Counted from the first letter of the stretch, positions 45,589 to 55,507 are shown. The stretch is DNA of 64,000 bases from a bacterium (GCA_030430075.1 JAUIGN010000014.1:62001-126000), one strand, 5' to 3'. Program-made: numbers and translations. The notes: generated from the sequence alone by a model not told the origin.

Positions 45589-46690
45589 GCAGCGCCTCGC
45601 TGTCCGTTTGCCTGCCGTAGTGAAAGTATGCGGCGCAGGCGCCCTCGGAGGAGACCATGGTCGCACCCAGGGGATGCTGGGGCGTACAAGCTTTCCCGAA
45701 GGACGGGCAATCGGAGGGTCTCTTGACCCCCTGCAGGATCTGGCCGCTGATGCAGTCGCTGGGTTCAGCCACATGGCGTTCCGCCAGCTTGAATCTCTGC
45801 AGCGCATCGAACTGCTGATACTGGTGGCGCAGGCGGTAGCCGCTGCAGGGAATCAGGCCCAGGCCCCGCCACCGGCGATCGGCAACTTCAAACACCTCAT
45901 GAATCAATTGGCGGGCGGCCGTGTTACCTTCCCGACGCACGACGCGGGAATACTGATTTTCTACACCGTGCCGGCCCGCTTCCAACATGCACAGGCAGCG
46001 GTAAATACCTTCGAGCAGGTCCAGGGGTTCAAATCCGGTGACGACGATCGGAACCTTGCGCCGAGCGGCCAGCGGCTCGTATTCTTCGTAACCCATGACC
46101 GTGCAGACGTGACCTGCCGCCAAAAATCCTTCCACCCGATTCTCGGCCGAATCGAGAATCGCCGTCATGGCCGGAGGAACCGTCACATGCGAAACGACAA
46201 CGGCAAAATTCTCGATCTGCCGACGGCTGGCTTGCCAAACGGCCATCGCGTTCGCCGGCGCGGTGGTCTCGAAGCCGACGGCGAAGAAGACGACCGTCCG
46301 ATCGGGATTCTCTTCTGCAATCTTGAGGCAGTCGAGCGGCGAATAGACAATCCGCACATCACCGCCGGCCGCTTTCACGTTGAGCAGATCGTCGCGACTG
46401 CCCGGCACGCGGAGCATGTCGCCGTACGAGCAAAAGATGACGTCCGCCCGCCCGGCAATCTCGATCGAGGCGTCAATCAACTCCAGCGGTGTCACACATA
46501 CCGGGCAGCCGGGACCGTGTACCAGCTCCACGTGCGGCGGCAGCAACTGATCGACGCCGTATCTGAGGATCGTGTGCGTCTGGCCTCCACACAATTCCAT
46601 GATCGTCCAGGGGCGGGTGGTCAGCCGCGCAATGGCGTCGGCCAGCCGGCGGGCCGCATCGGGATCGCGGTACTCGTCCTGATACTTCAT
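45578..46690 (-). CDS. hypD: Hydrogenase formation protein HypD
   Basis: 370 residues. HypD is the Fe-S scaffold that, with HypC, assembles Fe(CN)2CO. Conserved cysteines are present: Cys34 in [10 protein letters not shown], Cys62 and Cys65 in [11 protein letters not shown], the VGFETTAPA motif, and the C-terminal [4Fe-4S] region with [36 protein letters not shown] and [14 protein letters not shown]. Length matches the family (about 370). It starts within the hypC stop (ATGA overlap) and its end overlaps hypE. Confidence 0.96.
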   Translation of the reverse strand: MKYQDEYRDPDAARRLADAIARLTTRPWTIMELCGGQTHTILRYGVDQLLPPHVELVHGPGCPVCVTPLELIDASIEIAGRADVIFCSYGDMLRVPGSRDDLLNVKAAGGDVRIVYSPLDCLKIAEENPDRTVVFFAVGFETTAPANAMAVWQASRRQIENFAVVVSHVTVPPAMTAILDSAENRVEGFLAAGHVCTVMGYEEYEPLAARRKVPIVVTGFEPLDLLEGIYRCLCMLEAGRHGVENQYSRVVRREGNTAARQLIHEVFEVADRRWRGLGLIPCSGYRLRHQYQQFDALQRFKLAERHVAEPSDCISGQILQGVKRPSDCPSFGKACTPQHPLGATMVSSEGACAAYFHYGRQTDSEALHAE

Positions 46691-46962
46691 CGGCCGCCAC
46701 CTGGCTCCAAACCGGGGCCGGAGCCGTGCAGTTCTTCCAACTCGTCCATCTCGTCCAGGAGGGCGAAGATTCGCTGCGCCTGTTCCTCGTCAATCACTTG
46801 CAGGGCGAATCCGACATGCACAATGACGTACTGTCCGACCTGGGCCTGAGGCGTATGCGCCAGGCAGGCATTTTTGAAAACGCCGCCGAAATCGACCTTG
46901 CCCATCGGCATGTCGGCCTCGGTGAACGTCTCGACAATCTTCCCCGGAATGCCCAAGCACAT
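46687..46962 (-). CDS. hypC: Hydrogenase assembly chaperone HypC
   Basis: 91 residues from the ATG at 46962; this start gives the obligatory [10 protein letters not shown]-terminus with the iron-binding Cys2. The conserved [20 protein letters not shown] segment follows. The C-terminal tail is glycine/glutamate-rich and somewhat longer than usual. HypC/HupF proteins carry the Fe(CN)2CO moiety to the large subunit with HypD. It is 7 bases downstream of hypF and overlaps hypD by 4. Confidence 0.95.
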   Translation of the reverse strand: MCLGIPGKIVETFTEADMPMGKVDFGGVFKNACLAHTPQAQVGQYVIVHVGFALQVIDEEQAQRIFALLDEMDELEELHGSGPGLEPGGGR

Positions 46963-46969
46963 GGTGGTG

Positions 46970-49348
46970 TCACGCTTTGCAGGATACAGAAACCGGTTTC
47001 GGCCGTGTGGTATCGTGAGGCGGCTCCAGCGCCGCCGCGATGGCAAGTTGCCCCAGGCTCAGTCCGCCGTCATTCGCCGGCACTTGCCGGTGACCGTAGA
47101 CACGAAATCCGTTCTCGGCCAGGCGCGAAGGTACGCCGGTCGCCAGCAAGACATTCTGAAATACGCCGCCGCTGAGGACAACGGTCTCGATCCCCGTCGC
47201 AGCGCGAATTCGGCGGCACACGTCAGCAATGATCTCGATCACCGTGTTGTGAAATCGCCGAGCGATGGCGGACAGCGGCAGGGATCGCTGCACGTCTGCG
47301 ACGATATCGCCGATCAATGGTCGCGTGTCGATCACCAGAGGATTGTCCCCCACGAGACCGGTCGCATTGACGGCAAACGAATAAGAGCCGTTGTCGTCGG
47401 CATCCGTGGCCAGCCATTCCAGTTCCATCGCCGCCTGGCCTTCAAAGGTGACGCGCTGTTGCAGGCCAACCAGGGCCGCCGCGGCGTCGAACAGTCGGCC
47501 GCCGCTGGAGGTCCAAGGCGAGTTGAACTGGCGACGGACCATTTGCCGCACGGCGGATCGTTCGGCTGAAGAAACATCGTCCGAGGGATCCGGCGGCGGA
47601 GCCCCGGCATCGGCCAGGTGGGCCTCGGCCATCCGCCAAGGTTCGTCGATCGCCCGTTGGCCGCCCGGCATACGTACATAGCGGAGATGGGCCGTGCGGG
47701 TCAATTCGCCATATCCGCCGCAAAAAAATTCGCCCCCCCAAATCGCCCCGTCCGTACCCAAGCCGGTGCCGTCAAAGGCGACGCCGATGACCGGTTCCGC
47801 GAGCCCGTTGTCCGCCATGCAACTGGCGATGTGTGCCTGATGATGTTGCACGGCCAGTCGCGGTATCCCGCGGTTGTCGGCAAATTGGTGCGCAAACCTG
47901 GTGGAGGCGTAATCGGGATGCAGGTCATGCACGATCTGCGCCGGCCGGCCAGACATTTGCGCCATGTACAGCTCGACGTCCCGCTCGAATGCCCGGTACG
48001 CGTCCAACTGGTCCAAGTCACCCAGGTGGTGGCTGAGCCGCGCTTGTTGCCCTTGCCCCAGCGCAAAGACGCCTTTCAACTGCCCGCCGACGGCCAGCAC
48101 GGTTTGTGGACAAGCGATGGGGAGGCGAATCGGGCTGGGAGCGTCGCCTCGCGAGCGGCGGATCGGCGAGGGCGTTCCCAAGACAACCCGGGTTACCGAA
48201 TCATCACAGCGGACGTGAATCTGCCGATTGTTCGTGAGGAAGATGTCTGCGATTCCCCGCAGTCGCTCCAGCGCGTCGTCGTCGTGATGGGCGATCGGTT
48301 CGTCGGATCGGTTGCCGCTGGTCATCACAAGCGGCACGTCGACGGCCTCCGACAGCGAAAGATCGTGGAGCAAGAGATGGTGAATGGGCGTGTAAGGCAG
48401 CATGATGCCCAGGCTGGGGTTGCCGGGAGCGATGCCGGGTGCAAGCAGATCGTCGGCCGACCTCCTCCGGCGCAGCAACACGATCGGTCGTTGGGGAGAG
48501 AGCAGCAACCGTTGCTCATCGGCACTGATGCAGGACAAGCGGCTGGCGGCATCAAGGTTTCCAACCATCAGGGCCAGCGGCTTCTCGTCACGCTGCTTTC
48601 GTCTGCGTAATTCTCGGACAGCTTCGTCCCGGCGGGCATCACACACGAGGTGGTAGCCGCCCAGACCCTTGAGTGCGCCGATCTGGCCAGCCAGGATAGC
48701 CCGCCCGAACTCGGCCAGCGGGGCATTCGAATCGCGCTGGCTACCGTCACCGGCGTGCAAGGCCAATCGCGGCCCGCAATCCCAGCAGGCGATCGGCTGG
48801 GCGTGGAACCGGCGGTCGTTCGGGTCTTGATACTCTGTGCGGCAAGCATCGCACATCTCGAAGCGGGCCATCGTGGTTCGCAACCGATCGTAGGGAACCC
48901 CTTCCACGATCGTCAGCCGCGGGCCGCAGTTGGTGCAGTTGATGAATGGGTAGCGGTGCCTGCGATTGCGCGGATCAAACATCTCCGCGAGACATGCGGA
49001 ACACGTGCCGATATCCGGGGCGATGGCCACCTCGTCCGCATCCGCCGAGCAACTCGCTTCAATCGTGAAGTCGTCGCCTCCTTGCCGCGGCAGAGTCCGC
49101 TGCGACAAGTGTTCGATCTTGCCCAGCGGCGGAACACCCATTCTTAGTTCATGCACGAATCGATCAAGGATGTCGTGCCTGGCTTCCACTTCGATCTCAA
49201 CGCAACCGGCACGGTTCCTGACGAATCCGTTCACATTCAATCGCCGGGCCAGACGGTAAACGAAGGGCCGAAAGCCAACACCCTGGACAGTTCCGCGGAT
49301 CTCAATGGCTCGCCGCTCGATTGCCATCTCAGTTTTTGCTCGATCCAT
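46970..49348 (-). CDS. hypF: Carbamoyltransferase HypF
   Basis: 792 residues; a second start at 49327 (MAIERRAIEI) is 7 codons shorter. HypF converts carbamoyl phosphate and ATP to a carbamoyl group for HypE. Domains in order: acylphosphatase (RGTVQGVGFRPFVYRLARRL), two zinc-finger-like segments (CSACLAEMFDPRNRRHRYPFINCTNC and CDACRTEYQDP...CWDCGPR, described here only in part), a YrdC-like domain (LKGLGGYHLVCDA; QRPIVLLRRR) and a Kae1-like carbamoyltransferase domain (HHQAHIASCMADN; AFDGTGLGTDGAIWGGEF; LSGGVFQN). Length is normal (about 750-800). It starts after a 402-bp gap from the protease gene, so a second promoter for the hyp genes may exist there. Confidence 0.96.
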   Translation of the reverse strand: MDRAKTEMAIERRAIEIRGTVQGVGFRPFVYRLARRLNVNGFVRNRAGCVEIEVEARHDILDRFVHELRMGVPPLGKIEHLSQRTLPRQGGDDFTIEASCSADADEVAIAPDIGTCSACLAEMFDPRNRRHRYPFINCTNCGPRLTIVEGVPYDRLRTTMARFEMCDACRTEYQDPNDRRFHAQPIACWDCGPRLALHAGDGSQRDSNAPLAEFGRAILAGQIGALKGLGGYHLVCDARRDEAVRELRRRKQRDEKPLALMVGNLDAASRLSCISADEQRLLLSPQRPIVLLRRRRSADDLLAPGIAPGNPSLGIMLPYTPIHHLLLHDLSLSEAVDVPLVMTSGNRSDEPIAHHDDDALERLRGIADIFLTNNRQIHVRCDDSVTRVVLGTPSPIRRSRGDAPSPIRLPIACPQTVLAVGGQLKGVFALGQGQQARLSHHLGDLDQLDAYRAFERDVELYMAQMSGRPAQIVHDLHPDYASTRFAHQFADNRGIPRLAVQHHQAHIASCMADNGLAEPVIGVAFDGTGLGTDGAIWGGEFFCGGYGELTRTAHLRYVRMPGGQRAIDEPWRMAEAHLADAGAPPPDPSDDVSSAERSAVRQMVRRQFNSPWTSSGGRLFDAAAALVGLQQRVTFEGQAAMELEWLATDADDNGSYSFAVNATGLVGDNPLVIDTRPLIGDIVADVQRSLPLSAIARRFHNTVIEIIADVCRRIRAATGIETVVLSGGVFQNVLLATGVPSRLAENGFRVYGHRQVPANDGGLSLGQLAIAAALEPPHDTTRPKPVSVSCKA

Positions 49349-49480
49349 GACTGTCGATTTTCACTCTACGAAAGACGATGATGCTCACGGTTGGTGTAGC
49401 TTGTTCCCGCACCATTTTCAGGAGCGGGGCGGGCTTACCCAGATTCACCGCAGTTACTTCGAGGAGATCTTGCCCCGGAT

Positions 49481-49634
49481 CATTCATCAGCCGTTGGGCG
49501 TTAGCCCCGGTTCCGTTGATCGAAGAAAATACCGGACACTAACTCGTTCCGGCTGATATGCGAGCCGCCTTGTGTAAGTTCACTTCAATCGACAACGACA
49601 CAGCGACTTCCGCTGAACTGTTGTTCGTTCGAGA
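49481..49634 (+). repeat. Dispersed repeat, long copy 1 (between hoxW and hypF)
   Basis: The core 49484-49520 differs from 55357-55393 at only two of 37 positions. It contains a GGGC-GTTA-GCCC hairpin. Weaker matches continue through a CGTTCCGGCTGA segment to an ACAGCGACTTCCGCTGAA-like 3' end. It occupies most of the 49349-49750 gap. A further small dyad, GGATGA-TACG-TCATCC, lies at 49643-49658. Confidence 0.8.
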
Positions 49635-49750
49635 TTCATCCGGGATGATACGTCATCCAATCCCTTCCAGTCGGCGTTCGCGCCGCGAAAGCAGCGCGAC
49701 AACGCCGCGATCATCGAGCGAGGGGCGCCGTGGTTTTCCTCGCTGCCTGG

Positions 49751-50245
49751 CTACTCGCAGGAAGCCAGTGACGCCCTGTCCGCTCGTTGACCTTCCCGCT
49801 CGATCAGCTCGAGCGTTCGCTGGATAATGTCTTTGCAGGCTGCCTCGGCTTCGGGTGAGAGTCGGTTGTCGCAAAGGTCAAACGATCTGCCCCGAAACGA
49901 AATCAAGTAGGCGGGCGGTTGTCGGCGATAGACGTGGCCGGCCAGGGCGACGAGCGTTCCGGGATCGATACGATGTGCCATGGTTTGTCGCGGGCTCGAC
50001 GACGTGAGTCGGCGCGTGGCGATCGTATCTCTTGGGCCGTCGTGTGCTGCGTCGATGAAGATCACGAGCGCGGCGGAAGCGACGTCGGCGGCCAGTTCGG
50101 GCGTCGGCGCCGCTTGATCGACGACTCTCACCCGGCGCGCTTCAACCATGGTTCGCAACTGCTGGCAGGCGATCCGCCCCAGCGCGTCATCACCGCGGAG
50201 CGTGTTGCCGAAGCCAATCACCAGGGTCTGCATTTCGGCGGGCAT
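49751..50245 (-). CDS. hoxW: Hydrogenase maturation protease (HyaD/HoxW-type)
   Basis: 164 residues. Hydrogenase-specific endopeptidases cut the C-terminal extension of the large subunit after nickel insertion. The nickel-sensing residues are in place: Glu-equivalent in GFGNTLRGDDALG (with the GDD acid) and the ELAADVASAALVIFIDAA strand. The histidine in LAGHVYRRQPPAYLISFRG fits the conserved His. It sits 18 bases after hoxH, its expected substrate. The C-terminus (SLASCE) is variable. The symbol hoxW is used because the partner is a group 3d HoxH. Confidence 0.88.
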   Translation of the reverse strand: MPAEMQTLVIGFGNTLRGDDALGRIACQQLRTMVEARRVRVVDQAAPTPELAADVASAALVIFIDAAHDGPRDTIATRRLTSSSPRQTMAHRIDPGTLVALAGHVYRRQPPAYLISFRGRSFDLCDNRLSPEAEAACKDIIQRTLELIEREGQRADRASLASCE

Positions 50246-50263
50246 GGTCAGTCTCTTGTTCGA

Positions 50264-51703
50264 TCAATCACGTACGATTTCGTCCACCACGTCGCCCCCC
50301 GCGTTTACGAGTTGGATCTTGAGCGGCATCTGGCCAAAAGCGTGGGAGGCGCAACTGAGGCAAGGATCGTAACAGCGGACGACCGCTTCGACTCGATTGA
50401 GCATTCCTTCGTGGAGATTGTTGCCGTCAACGAAATGGGCGGCGGCCTGCTTCACGGCCAGGTTCATCGCCAGGTTGTTGTGCCCGGTGGCGATGATCAG
50501 ATTTGCCCAGGTCATCAGGCCGTCGTCGTCGATCTTGTAGTGGTGGATCAAGGTCCCTCGCGGGGCTTCGGCGACGCCGATGCCTTCATTCGCGTTGCCG
50601 CGGGCCCGCGCCCGCACGCGCGTGGCCAGTATCTCCGGATCTTCCAGCAGCTCCTGCATCCGCTCGAGAGCGAAGATGATTTCAATCAGGCGAGCGAAGT
50701 GGAAGTGGAAACTGCTGCTGACCGGCTTGCCTGGTTGCAGAGCCCGATACTCTTTCAAGCGGGCATCCGCCGCGGGCGTTCCGCAAAAGTCGCAGTTGTT
50801 CAGTCGAGCCAACGGTCCGACGCGGTAAATGCCGGCCGGGTATCCCGCGGGCATGTAGTAGGGAAACTTCATATAAGAAAACGGTTCGACTGCCTCGCCA
50901 ATCAGATGCTGGTATTCGGTCGGCGGGACCATGTCTTCGATGATCGTTCCCTCGGCGTCTTTGATCCGCAGCAGGCCGTCGTAATGTTCCAATCCGCCTG
51001 CCGGCGTAACCAGGCTGAGAAACAAAGTGGGAAAGTTGCCGAAGTGTTCAATCTCCTCGTCAAAGTTCGCCACCAGTCCCTTGAAAGCGTCAAACGTCCG
51101 CAAGGCAATTTCCAGTCCTTCGGGCAACATCGCCAGCATGGCCTGGCATTTTTCCTTGGCGAGCGGTTCATTGACTCCACCAGGAACCATCCAGCCGGGG
51201 TGAATCTTCTTACCGCCCAACATCTCGATGATTGTCTGGCCGATCTGCCGCAGCCGAATGCCGTCTTTGGCGAGTTGGGGATCGACCGATAGCAGCCCCA
51301 TCAGATTGCGCTGTTGCGGATCGGAATCCATTCCCAGCAGCAAGTCCGCCGAGGAAAGATGAAAGAAGGACAGGGCGTGCGACTGGGCAAGCTGTGCCAG
51401 GTTCATCAAGCGGCGCAGCTTTACACCGGCGGGGGGAATCGTGACACTCAGCAGGTGATCGCAGGCCTTCGACGATGCGACCAGATGACTCACCGGGCAG
51501 ATGCCGCACGTGCGGGCGGTCAGCGCGGGCATTTCGGGAAACGGACGTCCTTCGCAGAACTTTTCGAATCCGCGAAATTGTGTGAGATGAAATTTGGCGT
51601 CGTCGACCTGGCCCGCGTCGTCCAGATGCAGTGTGATGTGCGCGTGACCTTCAATGCGAGAAACGGGATCGATCTTGATGGTTCGGGCCATGGGCCTGCT
51701 CAT
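50264..51703 (-). CDS. hoxH: Bidirectional [NiFe] hydrogenase large subunit HoxH
   Basis: 479 residues from the ATG at 51703, which overlaps the hoxY stop (ATGA); an ATG at 51691 ([10 protein letters not shown]) is also possible. The NiFe site cysteines are TARTCGICP (Cys66, Cys69) and DPCLSCASH (Cys448, Cys451) with His454. SRIEGHAH carries the conserved glutamate. A 25-residue tail after His454 ([11 protein letters not shown]...) is the peptide removed by the maturation protease. The sequence type and the neighbouring hoxEFUY genes place it in group 3d (NAD-linked, often oxygen-tolerant to some degree). Cytoplasmic: no Tat signal in its small subunit. Confidence 0.96.
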   Translation of the reverse strand: MSRPMARTIKIDPVSRIEGHAHITLHLDDAGQVDDAKFHLTQFRGFEKFCEGRPFPEMPALTARTCGICPVSHLVASSKACDHLLSVTIPPAGVKLRRLMNLAQLAQSHALSFFHLSSADLLLGMDSDPQQRNLMGLLSVDPQLAKDGIRLRQIGQTIIEMLGGKKIHPGWMVPGGVNEPLAKEKCQAMLAMLPEGLEIALRTFDAFKGLVANFDEEIEHFGNFPTLFLSLVTPAGGLEHYDGLLRIKDAEGTIIEDMVPPTEYQHLIGEAVEPFSYMKFPYYMPAGYPAGIYRVGPLARLNNCDFCGTPAADARLKEYRALQPGKPVSSSFHFHFARLIEIIFALERMQELLEDPEILATRVRARARGNANEGIGVAEAPRGTLIHHYKIDDDGLMTWANLIIATGHNNLAMNLAVKQAAAHFVDGNNLHEGMLNRVEAVVRCYDPCLSCASHAFGQMPLKIQLVNAGGDVVDEIVRD

Positions 51704-52242
51704 GCTCCAAAGTGCGTGACCCTGGCCGGGTCCGGTGTTCGCCCGGCGAGCAGTTCCGACAGGACATACCAGATGGTGTCGGCCGCGGGGGGGCATCCAG
51801 GGACAAACAGGTCAACGCGGACGACGTGGTGAACCGGTTTCACGACCGGGAGCAGCGCCGGCACACCCTCGGTAGGATATTGCGGTTGCGCCTGCACGTT
51901 TTCGATAAAGGCTCGGTCCATCACCTCGGCCAGTGAAAAGGGATTGCGCATTGAAGGAACGTTTCCGGTGACCGCGCAGTCGCCCAGGCTGACGAGGTAA
52001 TTGCACCGTTGGCGAAACAGGCGTGCCTTCTCCAGGTCGGCCTCCGTGCTGACCGCACCTTCCAGGATGCCGACATCGACGCTGGCCGGTAGGTGCTTGG
52101 TGTCGACGATCGGGCTGTAGACGAGATCCGCTCGCTCGGCCAACTCGATCAGCCGTTCGTCCAGATCCAGCAGCGACATGTGGCAGCCAGAGCAGCCGTC
52201 CAGCCAGGCGGTGGCCAGTGAAATCTTGGCGGCGGCGTTCAT
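51700..52242 (-). CDS. hoxY: Bidirectional [NiFe] hydrogenase small subunit HoxY
   Basis: 180 residues from the ATG at 52242 ([16 protein letters not shown]), which overlaps the hoxU stop by 4. The proximal [4Fe-4S] cluster ligands are Cys17 and Cys20 (DGCSGCHMS), Cys89 ([10 protein letters not shown]) and Cys150 (FVPGCPP). The protein is short, as is normal for HoxY, with one cluster and no Tat signal, so the complex is cytoplasmic. HoxY relays electrons between the NiFe site of HoxH and the clusters of HoxU/HoxF. Confidence 0.96.
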   Translation of the reverse strand: MNAAAKISLATAWLDGCSGCHMSLLDLDERLIELAERADLVYSPIVDTKHLPASVDVGILEGAVSTEADLEKARLFRQRCNYLVSLGDCAVTGNVPSMRNPFSLAEVMDRAFIENVQAQPQYPTEGVPALLPVVKPVHHVVRVDLFVPGCPPAADTIWYVLSELLAGRTPDPARVTHFGA

Positions 52243-52982
52243 CGGTTCCCTCGCATCTGCGTCAGGTAGACCAGGAAGCTGCCGTGCTTCTCCATCTCGC
52301 CGGCGGCCGTACCCTTTTTCGTCAAGGCGCCGGTCGGGCAGACCTGGACGCACTTGCCACAGGCGGTGCACGAGCTACTCTCGCCCCAGGGTTGATTCAA
52401 ATCGGTAATCACCAGGCAGTCAACGCCCCGGCCCATGACATCCCAGGTGTGTGCGCCCTCGATTTCGTCACAGACGCGCACGCAGCGGGTGCAGAGCACG
52501 CACCGATTGTGGTCGACGCGAAACAGATCGTGCGACGGATCGACATGGTATGGCGCGTTGCGATAGCTGAACCGCACATGGTCCATCCCGCACTCGGCGG
52601 CCAGATCCTGCAATTCGCAATGACCGTTGGAGACGCAGACGGAACAGACATGATTCCGCTCGGCGAACAGCAGTTCCAGAATCGTCCGTCGGTAACGGCG
52701 AAGTCGCTCGCTGTTGGTCGTCACCTGCATACCTTCGGCCACGCGCGTCGAACAGGCCGTATGCAGCTTCCTGCTTCCCTCGATTTCAACCACGCACAGC
52801 CGGCATGCGCCCCAGGTGCTCAGCCCGTCCAGGTAGCAGAGCGTGGGGATCCGGATGTCGTTTTCGTGAGCGACTTCCAGGATGGTCTCATCTTCCCGCG
52901 CGCCGACGTCTTTTCCGTCGATTTGCAGCGTGATGACGCGAATCTTGGGCGGGTTGATCGCCGGGGATGGCAGACGCGACAT
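52239..52982 (-). CDS. hoxU: Bidirectional hydrogenase diaphorase subunit HoxU
   Basis: 247 residues from the ATG at 52982 ([13 protein letters not shown]), one base after the hoxF stop. It resembles the N-terminal part of complex I subunit NuoG. The [2Fe-2S] site is C49...C60-x2-C63...C77 (TWGACRLC). A His-containing N3-type cluster motif is [12 protein letters not shown] (H111, C113, C116, C122). Two ferredoxin-like [4Fe-4S] sets are C161-x2-C164-x2-C167-x3-C171 and C205-x2-C208-x2-C211-x3-C215. It conducts electrons from the HoxF flavin to HoxY. Confidence 0.96.
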   Translation of the reverse strand: MSRLPSPAINPPKIRVITLQIDGKDVGAREDETILEVAHENDIRIPTLCYLDGLSTWGACRLCVVEIEGSRKLHTACSTRVAEGMQVTTNSERLRRYRRTILELLFAERNHVCSVCVSNGHCELQDLAAECGMDHVRFSYRNAPYHVDPSHDLFRVDHNRCVLCTRCVRVCDEIEGAHTWDVMGRGVDCLVITDLNQPWGESSSCTACGKCVQVCPTGALTKKGTAAGEMEKHGSFLVYLTQMRGNR

Positions 52983-52983
52983 G

Positions 52984-54624
52984 CTAACTCTCTCTCCCTG
53001 GAGCGCTGACGGCCAGTGGATCGGGCTGCAGTTTCTCGAGATACTCGTCACGGAAATAACGCAGTGTGCTGAGCACGGGGTTGGGGGCGGTTTGCCCCAA
53101 ACCACAGAGGCTGGTCGCTTTGACCACTTCGCATAGATCTTCCAGCAATGCCAGGTCCGCGGCGGTGCCCTCTCCCGCGCCAAGCTTTTCCAGGAGTTCG
53201 TGCAACTGGTAGGTGCCGGCACGACAGGGAATGCACTTGCCGCACGATTCGGTCATGCAGAACTCCATGAAGAAGCGGGCCACGTCCACCATGGATGACG
53301 TGTCGTCCATCACGATCATCCCGCCGGAGCCCATGATCGATCCCGCTCGGATCAGCGTGTCGTATTCGACCGGCATATCCAGGTGCTCTTCCGGCAGGCA
53401 ACCGCCCGACGGTCCGCCGGTCTGAACGGCCTTGAAGCGATGTCCGTTCGGGATACCCCCTCCGATCTCTTCGATGATCTCGCGAAGCGCGATGCCCATC
53501 GGCACTTCGATGAGCCCGGTGTTTTTGATGCTGCCGGCGAGTGCAAAGACTTTCGTGCCGCTTGATTGTTCCGTACCGATCGCCCGAAACCACTCGCCGC
53601 CGTGACGGACGATGGCCGGAATATTGGCCAGCGTCTCCACGTTGTTGATCAGGGTGGGACAGTTCCACAAGCCTTCGTCGGCCGGATAGGGAGGCCGAGG
53701 GCGCGGCTGGCCGCGTTGGCCTTCAATGGAAGCCATCAGGGCCGTTTCCTCGCCGCAGACAAAGGCGCCGGCGGCGAGTCGAATCTCGACATCGAAACTG
53801 AATTGTGTTTCGCAGATATGCTGGCCCAGCAATCCCAGCCGAGTGGCCTGCCGCACGGCGGCCCTCAGGCGGTCGACCGCCAGCGGATATTCGGCGCGAA
53901 TGTAAATGAATCCCTGGTTGGCCCCCACCGCATAGGCCGCCAGGGCCATACCTTCAATGACCCGATGTGGATCGGATTCCAAAACGGCACGATCCATGAA
54001 CGCTCCCGGATCGCCCTCGTCGGCGTTGCAGACGACGTACTTTTGTCCTTCCAGCGACTTGGCCACGGTGGACCACTTCAGGCCCGCCGGGTAACCGCCG
54101 CCGCCTCGCCCCCGCAGGCCGCTGTCCCTTACTTCCTGGAGCACCATCTCGGGCGTCATCTCCGTCAACGCGCGAACCAGTGAAGCATAGCCGCTTGCCG
54201 CGATGTAGTCGTGAATGTTCTCCGGGTCGATGACGCCGGAGTTCTCCAGGACAATCTTCTGTTGGCGGGTGAAGAACGGCACATCGGTCGGGCAGACCAA
54301 CCGCTCAACCGGTTCGGCGCCCAGGCTGTCGAACAGTTCCTCGCCGTCCGCGGCGCTGACCTGTTGGTAGAGGACCGATTGTGAGCCCGCTCCGTCGTCG
54401 GCCCGCACCAGCGGTCCCGCCGAGCAGAGGCCCATGCAGCCAACCCCTTTCACTTGGATATCGTCGCGCCCCAGTTCGTCCACCTTGGTGCTCAGATCAT
54501 TCAGTACTTCCTCGGACCCGACCGACTGACAACTGGCGGCCATGCAGATTCGCAGGCAGTGCTTGTACGATGCACAACGTTCCTGCGTTTGAGTTGCGAC
54601 CTCCTGGAGTTCGTCGAGATGCAT
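52984..54624 (-). CDS. hoxF: Bidirectional hydrogenase diaphorase subunit HoxF (NADH:acceptor)
   Basis: 546 residues. Domains: an N-terminal thioredoxin-like [2Fe-2S] domain (C17-x5-C23, C63 and C67 in [10 protein letters not shown]); the NuoF-like Rossmann domain with the FMN/NAD glycine-rich loop [16 protein letters not shown] (169-184) and [18 protein letters not shown]-like [15 protein letters not shown]; and the [4Fe-4S] motif [13 protein letters not shown] (C461, C464, C467) plus Cys507. It oxidises NADH or reduces NAD+. The ATG is contiguous with the hoxE stop. Confidence 0.96.
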   Translation of the reverse strand: MHLDELQEVATQTQERCASYKHCLRICMAASCQSVGSEEVLNDLSTKVDELGRDDIQVKGVGCMGLCSAGPLVRADDGAGSQSVLYQQVSAADGEELFDSLGAEPVERLVCPTDVPFFTRQQKIVLENSGVIDPENIHDYIAASGYASLVRALTEMTPEMVLQEVRDSGLRGRGGGGYPAGLKWSTVAKSLEGQKYVVCNADEGDPGAFMDRAVLESDPHRVIEGMALAAYAVGANQGFIYIRAEYPLAVDRLRAAVRQATRLGLLGQHICETQFSFDVEIRLAAGAFVCGEETALMASIEGQRGQPRPRPPYPADEGLWNCPTLINNVETLANIPAIVRHGGEWFRAIGTEQSSGTKVFALAGSIKNTGLIEVPMGIALREIIEEIGGGIPNGHRFKAVQTGGPSGGCLPEEHLDMPVEYDTLIRAGSIMGSGGMIVMDDTSSMVDVARFFMEFCMTESCGKCIPCRAGTYQLHELLEKLGAGEGTAADLALLEDLCEVVKATSLCGLGQTAPNPVLSTLRYFRDEYLEKLQPDPLAVSAPGRES

Positions 54625-55173
54625 CTAAGAAAGCCTCGCAATTTCATCGGTCAGTTCTGCGGCCGTCAGCTTTCCCATGATCTCTCCGTCCAAGACGGCG
54701 GCCGGGGCAAGTCCACAGGTTCCGAGACAGCGAGCACTGAGCAACGATAGGAACCGGTCGTCTGTCGTTTCGCCGGTCGTCACGTCGTACTTCGCCCGCA
54801 TGCCCTCCAACAGGTCGAAGGCGCCCTTGATGTAACAGGCGGTACCGGTGCAAACCACACATGTGTGTTTGCCTTGCGGCTTGAGCATGAACAGGTGATA
54901 GAACGTGGCCACGCCGTAGACCTTGCTGAGGGGCAGACCGAGACTGTTCGCGACGTACTCCAATGAAGGCTCGTCCAGGTAGCCGAAGCAATTCTGAACG
55001 GTATGCAGTGTCTCGATCAGGGCATCGGCGGCGTGACCCCGCCGTCGCATGGCGACATCGACCAGCTTCCAGCGCTTGTCACTGGACGGCGGCGAAATCG
55101 CCCGTTCCCGAGCGAGCTGACGACGAGTCGTCCCTTGCGGCGCTGGTGTATACGTTGGTGACATCTGGTCCAT
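54625..55173 (-). CDS. hoxE: Bidirectional hydrogenase subunit HoxE
   Basis: 182 residues from the ATG at 55173 (MDQMSPTYTPAP); an ATG at 55164 is also possible and an upstream in-frame start at 55203 looks less protein-like. NuoE-like: the helical part ADALIETLHTVQNCFGYLDEPSLEYVANSLGLPLSKVYGVATFYHLF is followed by a thioredoxin-like [2Fe-2S] site with CVVCTGTACYIKGA and CLGTCGLAPA. HoxE is the fifth subunit of cyanobacterial-type HoxEFUYH enzymes and is thought to mediate contact with other electron carriers. It is the first gene of the operon; a CRP/FNR-like palindrome lies 131 bp upstream. Confidence 0.94.
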   Translation of the reverse strand: MDQMSPTYTPAPQGTTRRQLARERAISPPSSDKRWKLVDVAMRRRGHAADALIETLHTVQNCFGYLDEPSLEYVANSLGLPLSKVYGVATFYHLFMLKPQGKHTCVVCTGTACYIKGAFDLLEGMRAKYDVTTGETTDDRFLSLLSARCLGTCGLAPAAVLDGEIMGKLTAAELTDEIARLS

Positions 55174-55303
55174 GTACCCCCGGGGTCCGGACGTGGCGGG
55201 CATCTCCGTTCACCCGCCTCGCGTCGCAATTCCTATGCCAGCGACACAGGGGCGAATTCTTGGCGGCTCTCCGGTCCGTTTTTGTTGACCATCACGTGCG
55301 CGC

Positions 55304-55319
55304 TGTGCGATATCGCACA
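55304..55319. promoter_or_regulatory. CRP/FNR-superfamily-like palindromic operator upstream of hoxE
   Basis: TGTGCGATATCGCACA is a perfect 16-bp palindrome. It matches the layout TGTGx-N6-xCACA of CRP/FNR-family sites (E. coli CRP: TGTGA-N6-TCACA), with C/G at the fifth position of each half. It lies 131 bp before the hoxE start. No regulator gene of this family is in the window. Confidence 0.5.
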
Positions 55320-55354
55320 CTGGCCAGTTGCCGATATGCCGGTCAGCCCGGAAC

Positions 55355-55507
55355 AATCATCAGCCGATGGGCGTCAGCCCCGGTTCCGTTGATATCAGGG
55401 CAATCCGGGCGCGAACGCATTCCGGTTGAGATGCGCGGCGCTTTGGGCAGGCTCGCCACAAACGATTGCGACAGAGCGACTTGCCCTGAATGGTTGTGCG
55501 TTCATGA
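55355..55507 (+). repeat. Dispersed repeat, long copy 2 (upstream of hoxE)
   Basis: Same orientation as copy 1 (49481-49634). The GTTA loop is GTCA here: GGGC-GTCA-GCCC. The 3' part has ATTCCGGTTGA and ACAGAGCGACTTGCCCTGAA matching copy 1. Together the two copies flank hoxE-F-U-Y-H and the protease gene. Confidence 0.8.

Noticed and set aside
45416..46849. 477-codon open frame on the plus strand
   Set aside because: Antisense to hypE, hypD and hypC, all fully supported.
49919..51292. 457-codon open frame on the plus strand
   Set aside because: Antisense to hoxW and hoxH, whose motifs are complete.
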